Source: JAXGTD01 sp040775095
GTDB lineage: Bacteria > Pseudomonadota > Gammaproteobacteria > Chromatiales > Chromatiaceae
Assembly: GCA_040775095.1 (NCBI GenBank)
Contig: JAXGTD010000004.1
Coordinates: 1 to 64,000, forward strand
Direction of reading: 5' to 3'
DNA length: 64,000 nucleotides
Part shown: one piece after another, positions 29,328-38,066 of the stretch
Layout: each line of letters starts with the position of its first letter
Numbering within the stretch: the stretch's first letter is position 1
The notes under the pieces: generated by a model
Told to the model about the DNA's origin: nothing
Seen by the model: only the letters and a program-made list of their open reading frames with translations
Database searches by the model: none
Position numbers and translations under genes: made by a program

Positions 29328-29791
29328 GTTCTGTCATTCATCCCGAAGGTTTCCGGCCGGCGGGTCCATACCCGCGCGCGTAGTTCGCCAACTTAAGACA
29401 AAATGGACTTCCGCTTCAACAACATCCGCCGAGTACCCCCGAAGGCCCGAACAGGCCGACCCCCTGTCCGGGCAGGCGGGAGTGGTGACGCCGGGACCTT
29501 GGCCGCCCCGGCGCGCACCGGTCCCGGGGGGGACGGGGGCAACCGATGCATTTTTCTTATGGCGACAAAAGATACGGGCCAATCGCGATTGACAGGCCCT
29601 CGCACCGCACAACACAATGCGCCACTGCCCGGGCCCCAGGGAAGGGACGTGCACGCGAGAAAAATCAATGCGATCCGGAGGATTTTTCCGTTTCGCTCCA
29701 GGACATCGTGCATCCGTCCGTATTGATGCGACGCGCCGGTCAGGCCACCAGCTAATCACCACGACCCCACATCAGAGGGAGGAATACCACG
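29328..29791. other. Divergent intergenic region thrC / symporter operon
   Basis: About 460 bases between two divergently transcribed operons. The plus-strand promoter candidate at 29589-29618 is the only element that could be placed. No leader peptide or riboswitch was recognised upstream of thrC. Confidence 0.5.
29589..29618 (+). promoter_or_regulatory. Promoter candidate for symporter operon
   Basis: A perfect TTGACA at 29589-29594 is followed after 18 bases by CACAAT at 29613-29618. It would give a leader of about 165 bases before GTG 29792. Confidence 0.4.
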
Positions 29792-30049
29792 GTGACACCC
29801 GAGAATCGTTCTGGCTACTGGAAGTCGAACCTCCGGCTTCTGACCATCCTACTCATCATCTGGTTCGCCGTGTCCTACGGGCTCGGCATCGTCCTCGTCG
29901 AGCCGCTGAACAGCTTCTCGGTGGGCGGTTACCCGCTCGGGTTCTGGTTTGCCCAGCAGGGCTCGATCTACATCTTCGTGGTGCTGATCTTCGTCTACGC
30001 GTGGGGGATGAACCTGCTCGACAAGAAATACGACGTCCAAGAAGACTGA
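29792..30049 (+). CDS. DUF4212 small subunit of sodium:solute symporter
   Basis: An 85-residue membrane protein with two helices (LLTILLIIWFAVSYGLGIVL and GSIYIFVVLIFVYAWGMNLL), the pattern of DUF4212 small subunits. These are always paired with the VC_2705 class of SSS symporters. GTG 29792 is chosen because AGGGAGGA lies just upstream and the conserved Tyr-Trp segment begins soon after. The large subunit starts 17 bases after the stop. Confidence 0.88.
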   Translation: MTPENRSGYWKSNLRLLTILLIIWFAVSYGLGIVLVEPLNSFSVGGYPLGFWFAQQGSIYIFVVLIFVYAWGMNLLDKKYDVQED

Positions 30050-30066
30050 GCACCAGAGGATAACCA

Positions 30067-31863
30067 ATGGATCTCCAAACGCTGACCTACATTGTCGTGG
30101 GCGCGACGTTCGCGCTCTACATCGGCATCGCCATCTGGGCCCGTGCCGCAACCACCGGTGAGTTCTATGTCGCCGGAAAAGGCGTCCATCCGGTCCTCAA
30201 CGGCATGGCCACCGCCGCCGACTGGATGTCCGCGGCATCGTTCATCTCCATGGCCGGGCTGATCGCGTTCAAGGGCTATGATGCCTCGGTCTACCTGATG
30301 GGCTGGACCGGCGGTTATGTGCTGCTCGCGCTGCTGCTGGCGCCCTATCTGCGCAAGTTTGGCAAGTTCACCGTGCCCGAGTTCATCGGCGACCGCTACT
30401 ACTCGCAAACCGCCCGGATCGTCGCCGTGCTCTGCCTGATCATCGCGTCGATCACCTACGTTATCGGTCAGATGAAGGGCGTGGGCGTGGCGTTCGGGCG
30501 CTTCCTCGAGGTCGAGTTCGAGACCGGCGTGCTCGTGGGCATGGGCATCGTCTTCATCTATGCCGTGCTCGGTGGCATGAAAGGCATCACCTACACCCAG
30601 ATTGCCCAGTACTGCGTACTGATCCTGGCCTACACGATCCCGGCCATCTTCATCTCCCTGGAGCTGACCGACAACGTGCTGCCGCAGATCGGCCTGGGCG
30701 CCGAGTACGTCGACAACGGCGTTGCGACCACCACGCCGCTGCTGGTCAAGCTCAATCAGGTGATCACGGATCTCGGCTTCAGCTCCTACACGGCGCAGAA
30801 GGACTCGACGCTGAACATGTTCCTGCTGACCCTGTCACTGATGATCGGTACCGCGGGTCTGCCGCACGTCATCATCCGCTTCTTCACGGTGCCAAAGGTC
30901 AAGGACGCGCGCTACTCCGCCGGCTGGGCCCTGGTGTTCATCGCGATCCTCTACACGACCGCCCCCGCCGTCGGCGCGATGGCCCGGCTCAACTTGACCG
31001 ACACCATCCAGACGGGCCCGGTGGGCGAGGAAAGCGGCAACATCGAGATCGCCCAGCTGCCCGAGTGGATGAATCGCTGGCGGACGACCGGGCTGCTGGA
31101 GTGGGACGACAAGAATGGCGACGGCCGGCTGCAGTACTACGATGACACCAATGCCGAGTTCGCCGCCAGGGCCGCCAAGTTCGACCCGCCCTGGAAGGGT
31201 AACGAGCTGACCAAGGTCGACCGCGACATCATGGTACTCGCCAATCCCGAGATCGCGGAGCTGCCTAATTGGGTCATCGCGCTGGTCGCCGCTGGCGGAC
31301 TCGCGGCCGCCCTGTCCACCGCCGCCGGCCTGCTCCTTGCGATCTCCTCTGCCATCTCCCACGACCTGCTCAAGGGCGTGTTCATGCCACGCATCTCAGA
31401 AAAGGCCGAGCTCATGGCCGGACGTGTCGCCATGGCCGGCGCGATCGCGGTGGCCGGCTATCTCGGCATGCATCCACCGGGTTTCGCCGCCCAGGTGGTC
31501 GCGCTGGCGTTCGGACTCGCGGCGTCCTCGATCTTCCCTGCCCTGATGATGGGGATCTTCGACAAGCGGGCGAACAAGAGCGGGGCGATCCTCGGCATGC
31601 TTGCCGGTCTGCTGTTCACGTTGATCTACATCTTCTGGTTCAAGGGCTGGTTCTTCGTCCAAGGCACCGAGATGGCCGCCAACACGCCCGAAAACTGGCT
31701 GTTCGGCATCTCGCCCGAGGCCATCGGCGCGGTCGGCGCGGGAATCAACTTCATCGTCGCCTATCTGGTCTCACGTGCCACCGCGGCGCCACCGGAGCAC
31801 ATCCAGCATCTGGTCGAGGACATCCGCATCCCGAAGGGGGCCGGAGAGGCCACCGGCCACTGA
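30067..31863 (+). CDS. Sodium:solute symporter large subunit (ActP-like, VC_2705 class)
   Basis: A 598-residue SSS-family transporter with about 13 helices. FYVAGKGVHPVLNGMATAAD and WMSAASFISMAGLIAF are typical of the acetate/monocarboxylate branch. A hydrophilic loop carries the EF-hand-like sequence D348-K-N-G-D-G-R-L-Q-Y-Y-D359. The substrate is not proven; short carboxylates such as acetate are the usual guess, and acs elsewhere in the window fits that. GAGGA precedes ATG 30067. A strong terminator follows. Confidence 0.88.
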   Translation: MDLQTLTYIVVGATFALYIGIAIWARAATTGEFYVAGKGVHPVLNGMATAADWMSAASFISMAGLIAFKGYDASVYLMGWTGGYVLLALLLAPYLRKFGKFTVPEFIGDRYYSQTARIVAVLCLIIASITYVIGQMKGVGVAFGRFLEVEFETGVLVGMGIVFIYAVLGGMKGITYTQIAQYCVLILAYTIPAIFISLELTDNVLPQIGLGAEYVDNGVATTTPLLVKLNQVITDLGFSSYTAQKDSTLNMFLLTLSLMIGTAGLPHVIIRFFTVPKVKDARYSAGWALVFIAILYTTAPAVGAMARLNLTDTIQTGPVGEESGNIEIAQLPEWMNRWRTTGLLEWDDKNGDGRLQYYDDTNAEFAARAAKFDPPWKGNELTKVDRDIMVLANPEIAELPNWVIALVAAGGLAAALSTAAGLLLAISSAISHDLLKGVFMPRISEKAELMAGRVAMAGAIAVAGYLGMHPPGFAAQVVALAFGLAASSIFPALMMGIFDKRANKSGAILGMLAGLLFTLIYIFWFKGWFFVQGTEMAANTPENWLFGISPEAIGAVGAGINFIVAYLVSRATAAPPEHIQHLVEDIRIPKGAGEATGH

Positions 31864-31879
31864 TCAGCCCGCGCTGATC
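31862..31879. repeat. Short perfect inverted repeat
   Basis: GATCAGC-CCGC-GCTGATC overlaps the last base of the symporter stop codon and precedes the intrinsic terminator. Confidence 0.5.
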
Positions 31880-32172
31880 GGCTGTTACGCAAGCCCCGCC
31901 TCGGCGGGGCTTTTTTTTGGGCCACCAGACAACACGCCCCTGGGGCAGCGCCCGAGCCAACGACCAAGAGGCCGAGCATATCCCATCAAGACACACGCGC
32001 GGGGGGTAGCGGGGCCGCGCGATCCCAGAGCAAGACAGTCGGGCGGACGGCGTTTCGGAGCATCGCCGCGGCGCCCGTGCCACCACGGGTCATCCGGTCG
32101 CATCGGGGGCTAGCCTCGCGCGGCCCCCGGGGGGGCGGTGCGCTGAGAGCGCCGGAGCGCGGTTGCGGCAGA
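31864..32172. other. Convergent intergenic region
   Basis: About 310 bases between the symporter gene and the convergent flippase gene. It holds the terminator at 31891-31918 and the short inverted repeat at 31862-31879. The remainder is GC-rich with no gene-like frame. Confidence 0.5.
31891..31918 (+). terminator. Rho-independent terminator of symporter operon
   Basis: AAGCCCCGCC-TC-GGCGGGGCTT forms a strong GC stem and is followed by a run of eight T. It begins 28 bases after the stop of the large subunit. Confidence 0.9.
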
Positions 32173-33648
32173 TCAAGCTCGGCGTCGGAACAGCCGGCGT
32201 GCGTCGCTGACGAACACGATGGCAAGGAAGAACGCCATCAGGCAGGTCCCGACGATCGGCGGCGCCCATCCGAGCTGTTGCACCAGCACTCGGCTCGCCC
32301 CGTACAGCCCGAGACCCAACACGATATACCCAAGCACCCGTACCAGCTCATAGGGCACCGGGTAGTAGCGACGCCCGAGCAGGTACGAGACCAGTACCAT
32401 CGAGCCGTAGCAGACCAGGTGAGCCCAGGCGGCACCCTCATAGCCGTAGCGCGGAACCAGCAGCACCAGCGTGATGACGGTGATGACGGCGCCGCCGAGG
32501 GAGACCCAGGCGCCGAGCAGGGTACGGTCGGTGAGCTTGTACCAGATCGACAGGTTCACGTAGATCCCGAGCAGCAGATTCGCGAGCAGCAGCACGGGAA
32601 CCACGTGCAACCCCTCCCGGTAGGCGGCACCCACGAAGTATTGGAACAGGTCCAGGTACAGGGTCACGAGCAGGAAGATAAACACACAGAAGATCACGAA
32701 TCCATTGAGCACCACCGCATAGGTGCGCCGGGCGTCGGCCTGCTTGGCATAGCTGAAGAAGAATGGCTCGCCCGCATAGCGGAACGCCTGAATGAACAAT
32801 GTCATCAGGATCGAGAGCTTGTAGCAGGCGCTGTAGATGCCGAGCTGCGCCATGTTGGTCTGGTCATCGAACGGCAACAGGTATTTGAGTGCGGCGCGGT
32901 CGAGCATCTCGTTGACGATGCCGGCCATGCCGATGACGACCATCGGGAGCGAGTAGCGCAGCATCCGAGAAAACAGCACGCGGTCGAATCCCAAGAACCC
33001 CTCGCGGAATTGCGGCGCCAGCAGCAGGATCTTCAGCCCACTCGCGGCCAGGTTGGCGATGAACACGTAGCCGATGCCGATTTCCGGGTTCCAGAGCCGG
33101 CCCAACGGGGAGCCGGGATCGGCCTCGAAGGCCTGCCGACAGAGGATGATGAAGAACAGGTTCAGCCCGATATTGGCAGCGATCTCGATCAGCTTGATCA
33201 CCGCAAAGCGTATCGCCCGATCCTCCGCGCGCAATCTGGCGAAAGCGGCCGCGCCGACCGAATCCAGCGCAACGATCGCCGCGGTCCACCAGATGTACTC
33301 CGGGTGATCCGGGTGGCGCAGCAGGTCCGCGACGGGTTGTTGGAACAGGATCGCTGCCAGCAAGAACAGGGCGTTGGCCATGATCAGGAAACGCAGCACC
33401 GTCGCGTAGACGAGCGCCGGCGCACATTGGCCGTCGTTGCGGAAGCGGAAATACCCGGTCTCGAACCCGAACACGAGCAACACCGCGAGAAATCCCATAT
33501 AGGCGTAGAACTCTGCCACGACGCCGTACTGGGCAGGCGCGAACGTGTAGGTGAACAGCGGCACCAGCAGATAGTTCAGGAAACGCCCAAAGACGCTGCT
33601 CACGCCGTAGATGGCGGTCTGGGATGCGAGGCGCTTGAGTGGGTTCAC
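32173..33648 (-). CDS. Polysaccharide / O-antigen flippase (MOP superfamily)
   Basis: A 491-residue membrane protein with about 12-14 helices, for example FGRFLNYLLVPLFTYTFAP at the N-terminus and VLGYIVLGLGLYGASRVLV near the end. The opening SQTAIYGVSSVFGRFLNYLL is typical of Wzx-like lipid-linked oligosaccharide flippases. No glycosyltransferases are adjacent, so the cargo cannot be guessed. GTG 33648 is the likely start, with a weak ribosome binding site. The C-terminus ends in basic RRLFRRRA. Confidence 0.85.
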   Translation of the reverse strand: MNPLKRLASQTAIYGVSSVFGRFLNYLLVPLFTYTFAPAQYGVVAEFYAYMGFLAVLLVFGFETGYFRFRNDGQCAPALVYATVLRFLIMANALFLLAAILFQQPVADLLRHPDHPEYIWWTAAIVALDSVGAAAFARLRAEDRAIRFAVIKLIEIAANIGLNLFFIILCRQAFEADPGSPLGRLWNPEIGIGYVFIANLAASGLKILLLAPQFREGFLGFDRVLFSRMLRYSLPMVVIGMAGIVNEMLDRAALKYLLPFDDQTNMAQLGIYSACYKLSILMTLFIQAFRYAGEPFFFSYAKQADARRTYAVVLNGFVIFCVFIFLLVTLYLDLFQYFVGAAYREGLHVVPVLLLANLLLGIYVNLSIWYKLTDRTLLGAWVSLGGAVITVITLVLLVPRYGYEGAAWAHLVCYGSMVLVSYLLGRRYYPVPYELVRVLGYIVLGLGLYGASRVLVQQLGWAPPIVGTCLMAFFLAIVFVSDARRLFRRRA

Positions 33649-34011
33649 GCGGGAGAATCTGATGCGGCGGGCCGCGGGGCAAGGGGAGGGTGATGGCCGT
33701 CGGGCGCGACCCTGTTGAAGCGCATCATTCTAGCCTGGAAGCAGAGACCGCGCGCTAGGGAGCGAACGCGGGCGGCACGAAGGCAACACTGAGGAAACGC
33801 GCTCCTCCCCCGCGAGCCAGGCATGCTCCGGCATCGTCAGCCACCGGAGTGACTGAAGATAGAGAAAATCGGCCACCGCGTCCCCGGTTTGGGGGCTGAT
33901 CCCATGCCGGAACGGCACGTGATCGACGGCGCCTCCCTCAGGTGTGCTCGCCTCAGGTGTGCTCGCCTCAGGTGTGCTCGCCTCAGGTGTGCTCGCCTCA
34001 GGTGTGCTGGC
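33649..34011. other. Repeat-rich region between flippase and feoC
   Basis: This has no convincing gene. It contains a hairpin-repeat-like segment (33791-33858) and the 15-bp tandem array (33936-34025). The minus-strand frame of feoC stays open through it to 33730, beyond the feoC stop. Confidence 0.5.
33791..33858. repeat. Diverged member of the intergenic hairpin family
   Basis: It begins GAGGAAACGC. Bases 33829-33858 match 23778-23807 at 22 of 30 positions around the shared GTCAGCCACC core. Confidence 0.4.
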
Positions 34012-34025
34012 CTAGGGTGTGCTGG
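33936..34025. repeat. Six-unit 15-bp tandem repeat
   Basis: Four identical units of CCTCAGGTGTGCTCG (33936-33995) are followed by two diverged ones (33996-34010, 34011-34025). On the minus strand, in the feoC frame, each unit reads A-S-T-P-E. The unit at 34011-34025 carries TAG instead of GAG, which is the feoC stop. Confidence 0.9.
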
Positions 34026-34296
34026 CGTCCGTGTCTTGCGGGGCCGGCGAGGCGCAGTGCTGGGCGGCTCGGGCAGCCCCATCGGCGATCCAGCGGTAGA
34101 GCTCGAGCGAGCCAGGCACACACCGATTGCAGCCCCCGCAGGTCTTGTCCCCCACGAATCGTTCGAGCTTGCCCTTGCCGATCCAGATGGCGCACATGGC
34201 GCGCGCCACGTCCGGTTCGACCCCGAGATGCAGCGCGATATCGGCCAGGCTCGCCGTCGGGCGCTGCTGTAGATAGGTCCGCAGATCCGCGAGCAT
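34012..34296 (-). CDS. feoC: FeoC-like winged-helix Fe-S protein
   Basis: A 94-residue FeoC-type regulator. The N-terminal half is a small winged helix (LRTYLQQRPTASLADIALHL). The cysteines C53, C56 and C59 in TCGGCNRC can bind an iron-sulfur cluster. It is thought to stabilise or sense state for FeoB. Its ATG overlaps the feoB stop by one base (TGATG), giving translational coupling. The C-terminus ends in one ASTP unit, and five more ASTPE units follow in frame behind the stop. Removal of that stop would lengthen the protein by about 94 residues. Confidence 0.85.
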   Translation of the reverse strand: MLADLRTYLQQRPTASLADIALHLGVEPDVARAMCAIWIGKGKLERFVGDKTCGGCNRCVPGSLELYRWIADGAARAAQHCASPAPQDTDASTP

Positions 34297-36695
34297 CAGG
34301 CCGCCCCCTGGGCCGGTTCCAGCAGCCCATCGCGCCCGCGTCGGGCCCAGACCCGCAGTGCGGCGAACACCGCGATCAACACGAACACCGACGCGAGAAT
34401 CCAGCCACCGGAGAGCCAGGGGTGGCGTTCGAACGTCGCCGCCTGATAGAACAAGGTCGCCGTGATATAGGCGATGCCCGTGGTCCAGGCCGCAACGAAG
34501 GCGGCCCAGGACGCGCCTGCCTCCCGGACGATTGCGGCGACGGTCGCCACGCAGGGGAAGTACAGCAATACGAACAGCAAATAGGCAAAGGCCCCCGCGC
34601 GCCCGTCGAAGCGCGCCTCCATGGCACCAAAGGTACCACTGTTGACCTGCTGTGCCGCGACGGTGCCTTCTCGATCGGAGAGGTCACCCACGCTGATCCC
34701 GAGCGGGTCGGTCAAACTCTGGCCGACGGCGGCGAGATTGGCCGGTACGGTCGCCGCGGCGGCGGCCAGGGCCGCCCCCAGATCGAAGGCCTCGGGCCCG
34801 GCCGGTTGCGCCTGCTCGGCGGCGAGCCGGCCGTAGACGGCATCCAGCGTACCGACGATGACCTCCTTGGCCAGCACCCCGGAGACGATACCGAGCACGG
34901 CGGGCCAATTGTCGTCCTTGATCCCCATGGGCGCGAACAGCGGGGTCGCGACCCGGCTCACCGCGCTGAGCACCGAGCGATCGCTGTCGGTATTGTCGAG
35001 ACTCCCGTCGGTGCCAATGGAACCGAGCAGGTTCAGGGCGACCACCATCACGATAATGACGCGGCCCGCCTCGCGAAGAAACAGCTTCACCCGATCCCAG
35101 GTGCGCAGCAGCACGCCCCGCAGCGTCGGCAGATGGTAGGGGGGCAACTCCATCATGAATCCGGCGCTGGTGCCGGCAAGCAGGGTGCGCTGCATCACCA
35201 GCCCCGTGAGCAGTGCCACCGCGATCCCCGTCAGGTACAGCGCGAATACCACGTTCTGACCGGATTGCGGGAAAAAGGCCGCCGCGAAGAGCACATAGAC
35301 CGGCAGGCGCGCGCCGCAGGACATGAACGGGTTCATCAGGATCGTGAGCTTGCGCTCGCGCTCGTTCTCCAGCGTGCGGGTCGCCATCACTGCCGGCACA
35401 TTGCACCCAAACCCGACGATCAAGGGCACGAAGGCCTTGCCCGGCAAACCGATGGAGCGCATGAAGCGATCCATCACGAATGCCGCCCGCGCCATGTAGC
35501 CGGAGTCCTCAAGCGCGGACAGAAAGATATACAGGCTGGCAATGACCGGAATAAAGGTCGCCACCACGGAGAGTCCACCACCGACCCCGTCTGCCAACAA
35601 CAGGCGCAGCAGATCGGGCGCCCCGGCGGCGGTCAGCAGCGCGCCGAGGCCGCCCACGAACAGGGCGTTTGCCGCGCCATCGAAGAAGTCGATGAAGGCC
35701 CCGCCGATGTTGATCGTGAACACGAACATCAGGTACATCACCGCGAGGAACAGCGGGATACCCCAGATACGGCTCAGGACGACCCGGTCGATGGTATCGG
35801 ACAGATGACGCCCTACACGCCCACGCTGGCGCACGACGCGCTCGGCCAACGCGTGAGCGTGCCCAAAGCGGGTGTCGGCGATATGGATGTCGGCATCCTC
35901 ACCAGAGCGCTCCGCGATGGCGGATCGCCAGTACGCCGCGCGGGTTCGCAACGCCTCGTCGGCAAGGGCTTCGACGCTGGGGTCCCCCTCGAGGAGCTTC
36001 AACGCGAGCCAATGCCGGTTGGCGCCCGCGCCCGATGCCGAGAAGCCGGGGGCCAGATCCGCCAGCGCCTGCTCGACGCATTCCTCCTGGGCCAGCGCGA
36101 ACCCCCCACCCTCGGCGCCATTGGCCACCGCCAGCGCACGGGCATTCAGCTCGGTGATCCCTTCCCGGGTGACCGCCACCAGCGGTACAACCGGGCAACC
36201 CAGCTCGCGGGCAAGCCGCGCGGTATCGATCTGGACCCCGCGCTTTCGCGCCACATCCATCATGTTCAGCGCCACCACGATGGGCACGCCCATCTCCATC
36301 AGCTGCACGGTCAGATAGAGATTGCGCTCAAGGTTCGACGCGTCGATCACGTTGACGATCAACCGCGCCTCGCGGGCCAGGAGGTAGTCACGCGTCACCC
36401 GCTCGTCGAGCGAATCCGCGTCGAGGGAATAGATCCCGGGGAGATCGATCACGCACACCGGCCGCCCATCGAGCTCGTAGCGTCCCTCTTTGCGCTCGAC
36501 GGTCACCCCAGGCCAGTTACCCGTGGTCTGGCGAATGCCGGTCAGGGCGTTGAACAAGGCCGACTTGCCGCAGTTCGGATTCCCCGCCAGTGCAATGGTG
36601 AGCGTGTCGGCCGGTGAGAGACGGCGGACATCGGCGGCGGGGGCCTCCGCCGGCTGAACGGCGGGCGGAGCGGACAAACCTGAAGAGGAGTTCAT
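34296..36695 (-). CDS. feoB: Ferrous iron transporter FeoB
   Basis: A 799-residue inner-membrane Fe2+ transporter with a cytoplasmic GTPase. The G1 motif GNPNCGKS is at 38-45, G3 is DLPGIYSL and G4 is NMMD. The gate and core helices include LIVGFGCNVPAVMATRTL and GVLAKEVIVGTLDAVYG, both FeoB hallmarks. An N-terminal extension of about 30 residues rich in Ala and Pro precedes the G domain. ATG 36695 is far from feoA (487 bases), so feoB may have its own promoter. feoC overlaps its end. Confidence 0.96.
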   Translation of the reverse strand: MNSSSGLSAPPAVQPAEAPAADVRRLSPADTLTIALAGNPNCGKSALFNALTGIRQTTGNWPGVTVERKEGRYELDGRPVCVIDLPGIYSLDADSLDERVTRDYLLAREARLIVNVIDASNLERNLYLTVQLMEMGVPIVVALNMMDVARKRGVQIDTARLARELGCPVVPLVAVTREGITELNARALAVANGAEGGGFALAQEECVEQALADLAPGFSASGAGANRHWLALKLLEGDPSVEALADEALRTRAAYWRSAIAERSGEDADIHIADTRFGHAHALAERVVRQRGRVGRHLSDTIDRVVLSRIWGIPLFLAVMYLMFVFTINIGGAFIDFFDGAANALFVGGLGALLTAAGAPDLLRLLLADGVGGGLSVVATFIPVIASLYIFLSALEDSGYMARAAFVMDRFMRSIGLPGKAFVPLIVGFGCNVPAVMATRTLENERERKLTILMNPFMSCGARLPVYVLFAAAFFPQSGQNVVFALYLTGIAVALLTGLVMQRTLLAGTSAGFMMELPPYHLPTLRGVLLRTWDRVKLFLREAGRVIIVMVVALNLLGSIGTDGSLDNTDSDRSVLSAVSRVATPLFAPMGIKDDNWPAVLGIVSGVLAKEVIVGTLDAVYGRLAAEQAQPAGPEAFDLGAALAAAAATVPANLAAVGQSLTDPLGISVGDLSDREGTVAAQQVNSGTFGAMEARFDGRAGAFAYLLFVLLYFPCVATVAAIVREAGASWAAFVAAWTTGIAYITATLFYQAATFERHPWLSGGWILASVFVLIAVFAALRVWARRGRDGLLEPAQGAA

Positions 36696-37182
36696 GACGG
36701 GGTATCTGGATACTCGGGATTCGGTGAAAGGGTACTTGAACCTGGAAACGGCAGCTGGACGCCCCCGGGGTGCGGATCGCGCGCTGACCGGAAAGCAGAA
36801 TGAGGCGGAATAGTCGTGTTATTACAACGAGTTGCAAGCCTGTAAGACGCCGCGCCGTGTATGCCGTGGGAGTCGTGGCGCCCTTCACCCATGCGACGAG
36901 CCGGCCGAACAGCATGCTGGCAGAATCAAAACAGTCGCTTGCGTCACGCCATAGCGGCCGACCGCCGTATCCAAGCTAAACATTCCGCGGTGCAGCACGA
37001 CCGACACACCCGCTCCGTGGCGTCACGACAGGATCGGCCAAGGCCCAAGACCAGGGGCCGACCAACCGCGCGCATCGCGATGCCGTACTCTGGCAGACTG
37101 ACCGCGCGGTGCATCGCACCCGCCGGTGTCACCAGCCGCCATCTCCCGGTCCACTCTCTGCGCGCCGATCCACTCGCCCGGC
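36696..37182. other. Region between feoA and feoB holding a mobile-like element
   Basis: Half of this 487-base gap is the inverted-repeat-bounded element 36737-36979. The rest has no gene-like frame. In most genomes feoA and feoB are adjacent, so this looks like an insertion between them. Confidence 0.55.
36737..36979. mobile_element. MITE-like element, copy 1
   Basis: A 243-base element beginning TGAACCTGGAAAC and ending GTATCCAAGCTAA, which matches the reverse complement of the start at 9 of 13 positions. The first 95 bases align with 39888-39983 at 68 identities with one gap, and the similarity continues to the right end. It encodes no transposase. It lies between feoA and feoB. Confidence 0.6.
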
Positions 37183-37446
37183 TCAGCCGGCGCCGGGGTC
37201 TGCCCCCAATTGCACCACGAACAGCTTCTCGACGATGCCGCCGCCGAGGGCAATGCGCGTCGCGCCCACCGATACGACCAACCCACGGCCCCGATGGTGC
37301 TCAACACGCACGTCGCTTCCGATGCGCAGCCCAAGGCCGAGCAGCCGTCGCGTCAAATCACGTCCGCCCCGGATCTCGACGATGCGCGCACGCCCCCCAA
37401 CGGGCAGCTTGCCAAGTGCTAGAGGTGCATCCGCGACCTGATCCAT
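37183..37446 (-). CDS. feoA: Ferrous iron transport protein A
   Basis: A small SH3-like cytoplasmic protein of 87 residues that supports FeoB. LGKLPVGGRARIVEI, LLGLGLRIGSDVRV and GGGIVEKLFVVQ match the family. I chose ATG 37446 because GGAG lies six bases before it. A longer frame from ATG 37500 (105 residues) is possible, but it would overlap a -10 element and a Fur-box-like site. It is separated from feoB by an inserted repeat element. Confidence 0.85.
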   Translation of the reverse strand: MDQVADAPLALGKLPVGGRARIVEIRGGRDLTRRLLGLGLRIGSDVRVEHHRGRGLVVSVGATRIALGGGIVEKLFVVQLGADPGAG

Positions 37447-37469
37447 CAGCGACTCCAAGGCCTGCTCAT

Positions 37470-37488
37470 GAGAACGATTCTTATTCAG
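37470..37488 (-). promoter_or_regulatory. Fur-box-like operator before feoA
   Basis: The 19 bases read on the minus strand as CTGAATAAGAATCGTTCTC, which agrees with the Fur consensus at 12 of 19 positions in a GC-rich genome. It overlaps the -10 region and start point of the feoA promoter, the usual place for iron repression. Confidence 0.5.
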
Positions 37489-37515
37489 TATATCTAACAT
37501 GCGCCCAACTGAAAA
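37487..37515 (-). promoter_or_regulatory. feoA promoter
   Basis: TTTTCA (37510-37515) and TATACT (37487-37492) on the minus strand have a 17-base spacer. The start of transcription would lie near 37480, inside the Fur-box-like site, and 34 bases before ATG 37446. Confidence 0.5.
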
Positions 37516-38066
37516 GACGTGCCCCGCGCGAACGCGTGCGAGGCTAATGTTCGAATCCGGACCCCGGCCCGCTCCTGGCCGCGGCCACCGCCAGCGGTTG
37601 ACCACCAGGCGGCACGATCACCGGGCGCGGACGCGCTTGGCCCGGTGGGACGGGAACGCCGGGCGACGCCGCACCATGAAAACAAGCAACTGGCGTTCCA
37701 CGTCGATCCCGATCGGCTCCATCGGCGAGTCCCGAGGTTGGACGTGGCTCCAAAACCCGGCAGTCGCCACCCGGATGGACGGCCGCACCGAGCACGGCGG
37801 CCCGAGGCGACGGCCAGCAAACCCCGGGCGGTCCCATGGAAACCCGCGGCGGCCTGCGGAGAACGAGCAGGGCGGTGCGTCCTGGCCGTACCACGCGGGT
37901 CATCGGAATCAGCACGGGAGCACTCACGTCGCTGACCCGGCTCGCCTGGAGGTCGCTCAGACGCACTTTACTTTAGGAAAACACCGAATTGAAAGCGCGA
38001 TGACGGGCTGCCTCGATCCGTGGAGGCGCGCGGTCCGCGTCCTCGGGCTGACAGACGAGGGTCGCT
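37516..38066. other. Intergenic region, no gene recognised
   Basis: About 550 bases upstream of feoA and downstream of the CDF-like gene. Frames on both strands are arginine- and proline-rich without family features. A short AT-rich stretch lies near 37968-37992. Nothing functional was identified. Confidence 0.45.

Noticed and set aside
33936..34025. Possible CRISPR array
   Set aside because: The units are contiguous 15-bp copies with no spacers.
36861..36905. Short frame MPWESWRPSPMRRA repeated near 40011
   Set aside because: The repeated peptide is a by-product of the repeated DNA element, not a gene. The frames break at different places outside it.
37540..37565. tRNA T-loop-like GTTCGAATCC
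   Set aside because: Flanking bases do not form the T stem or any cloverleaf; no acceptor stem was found.
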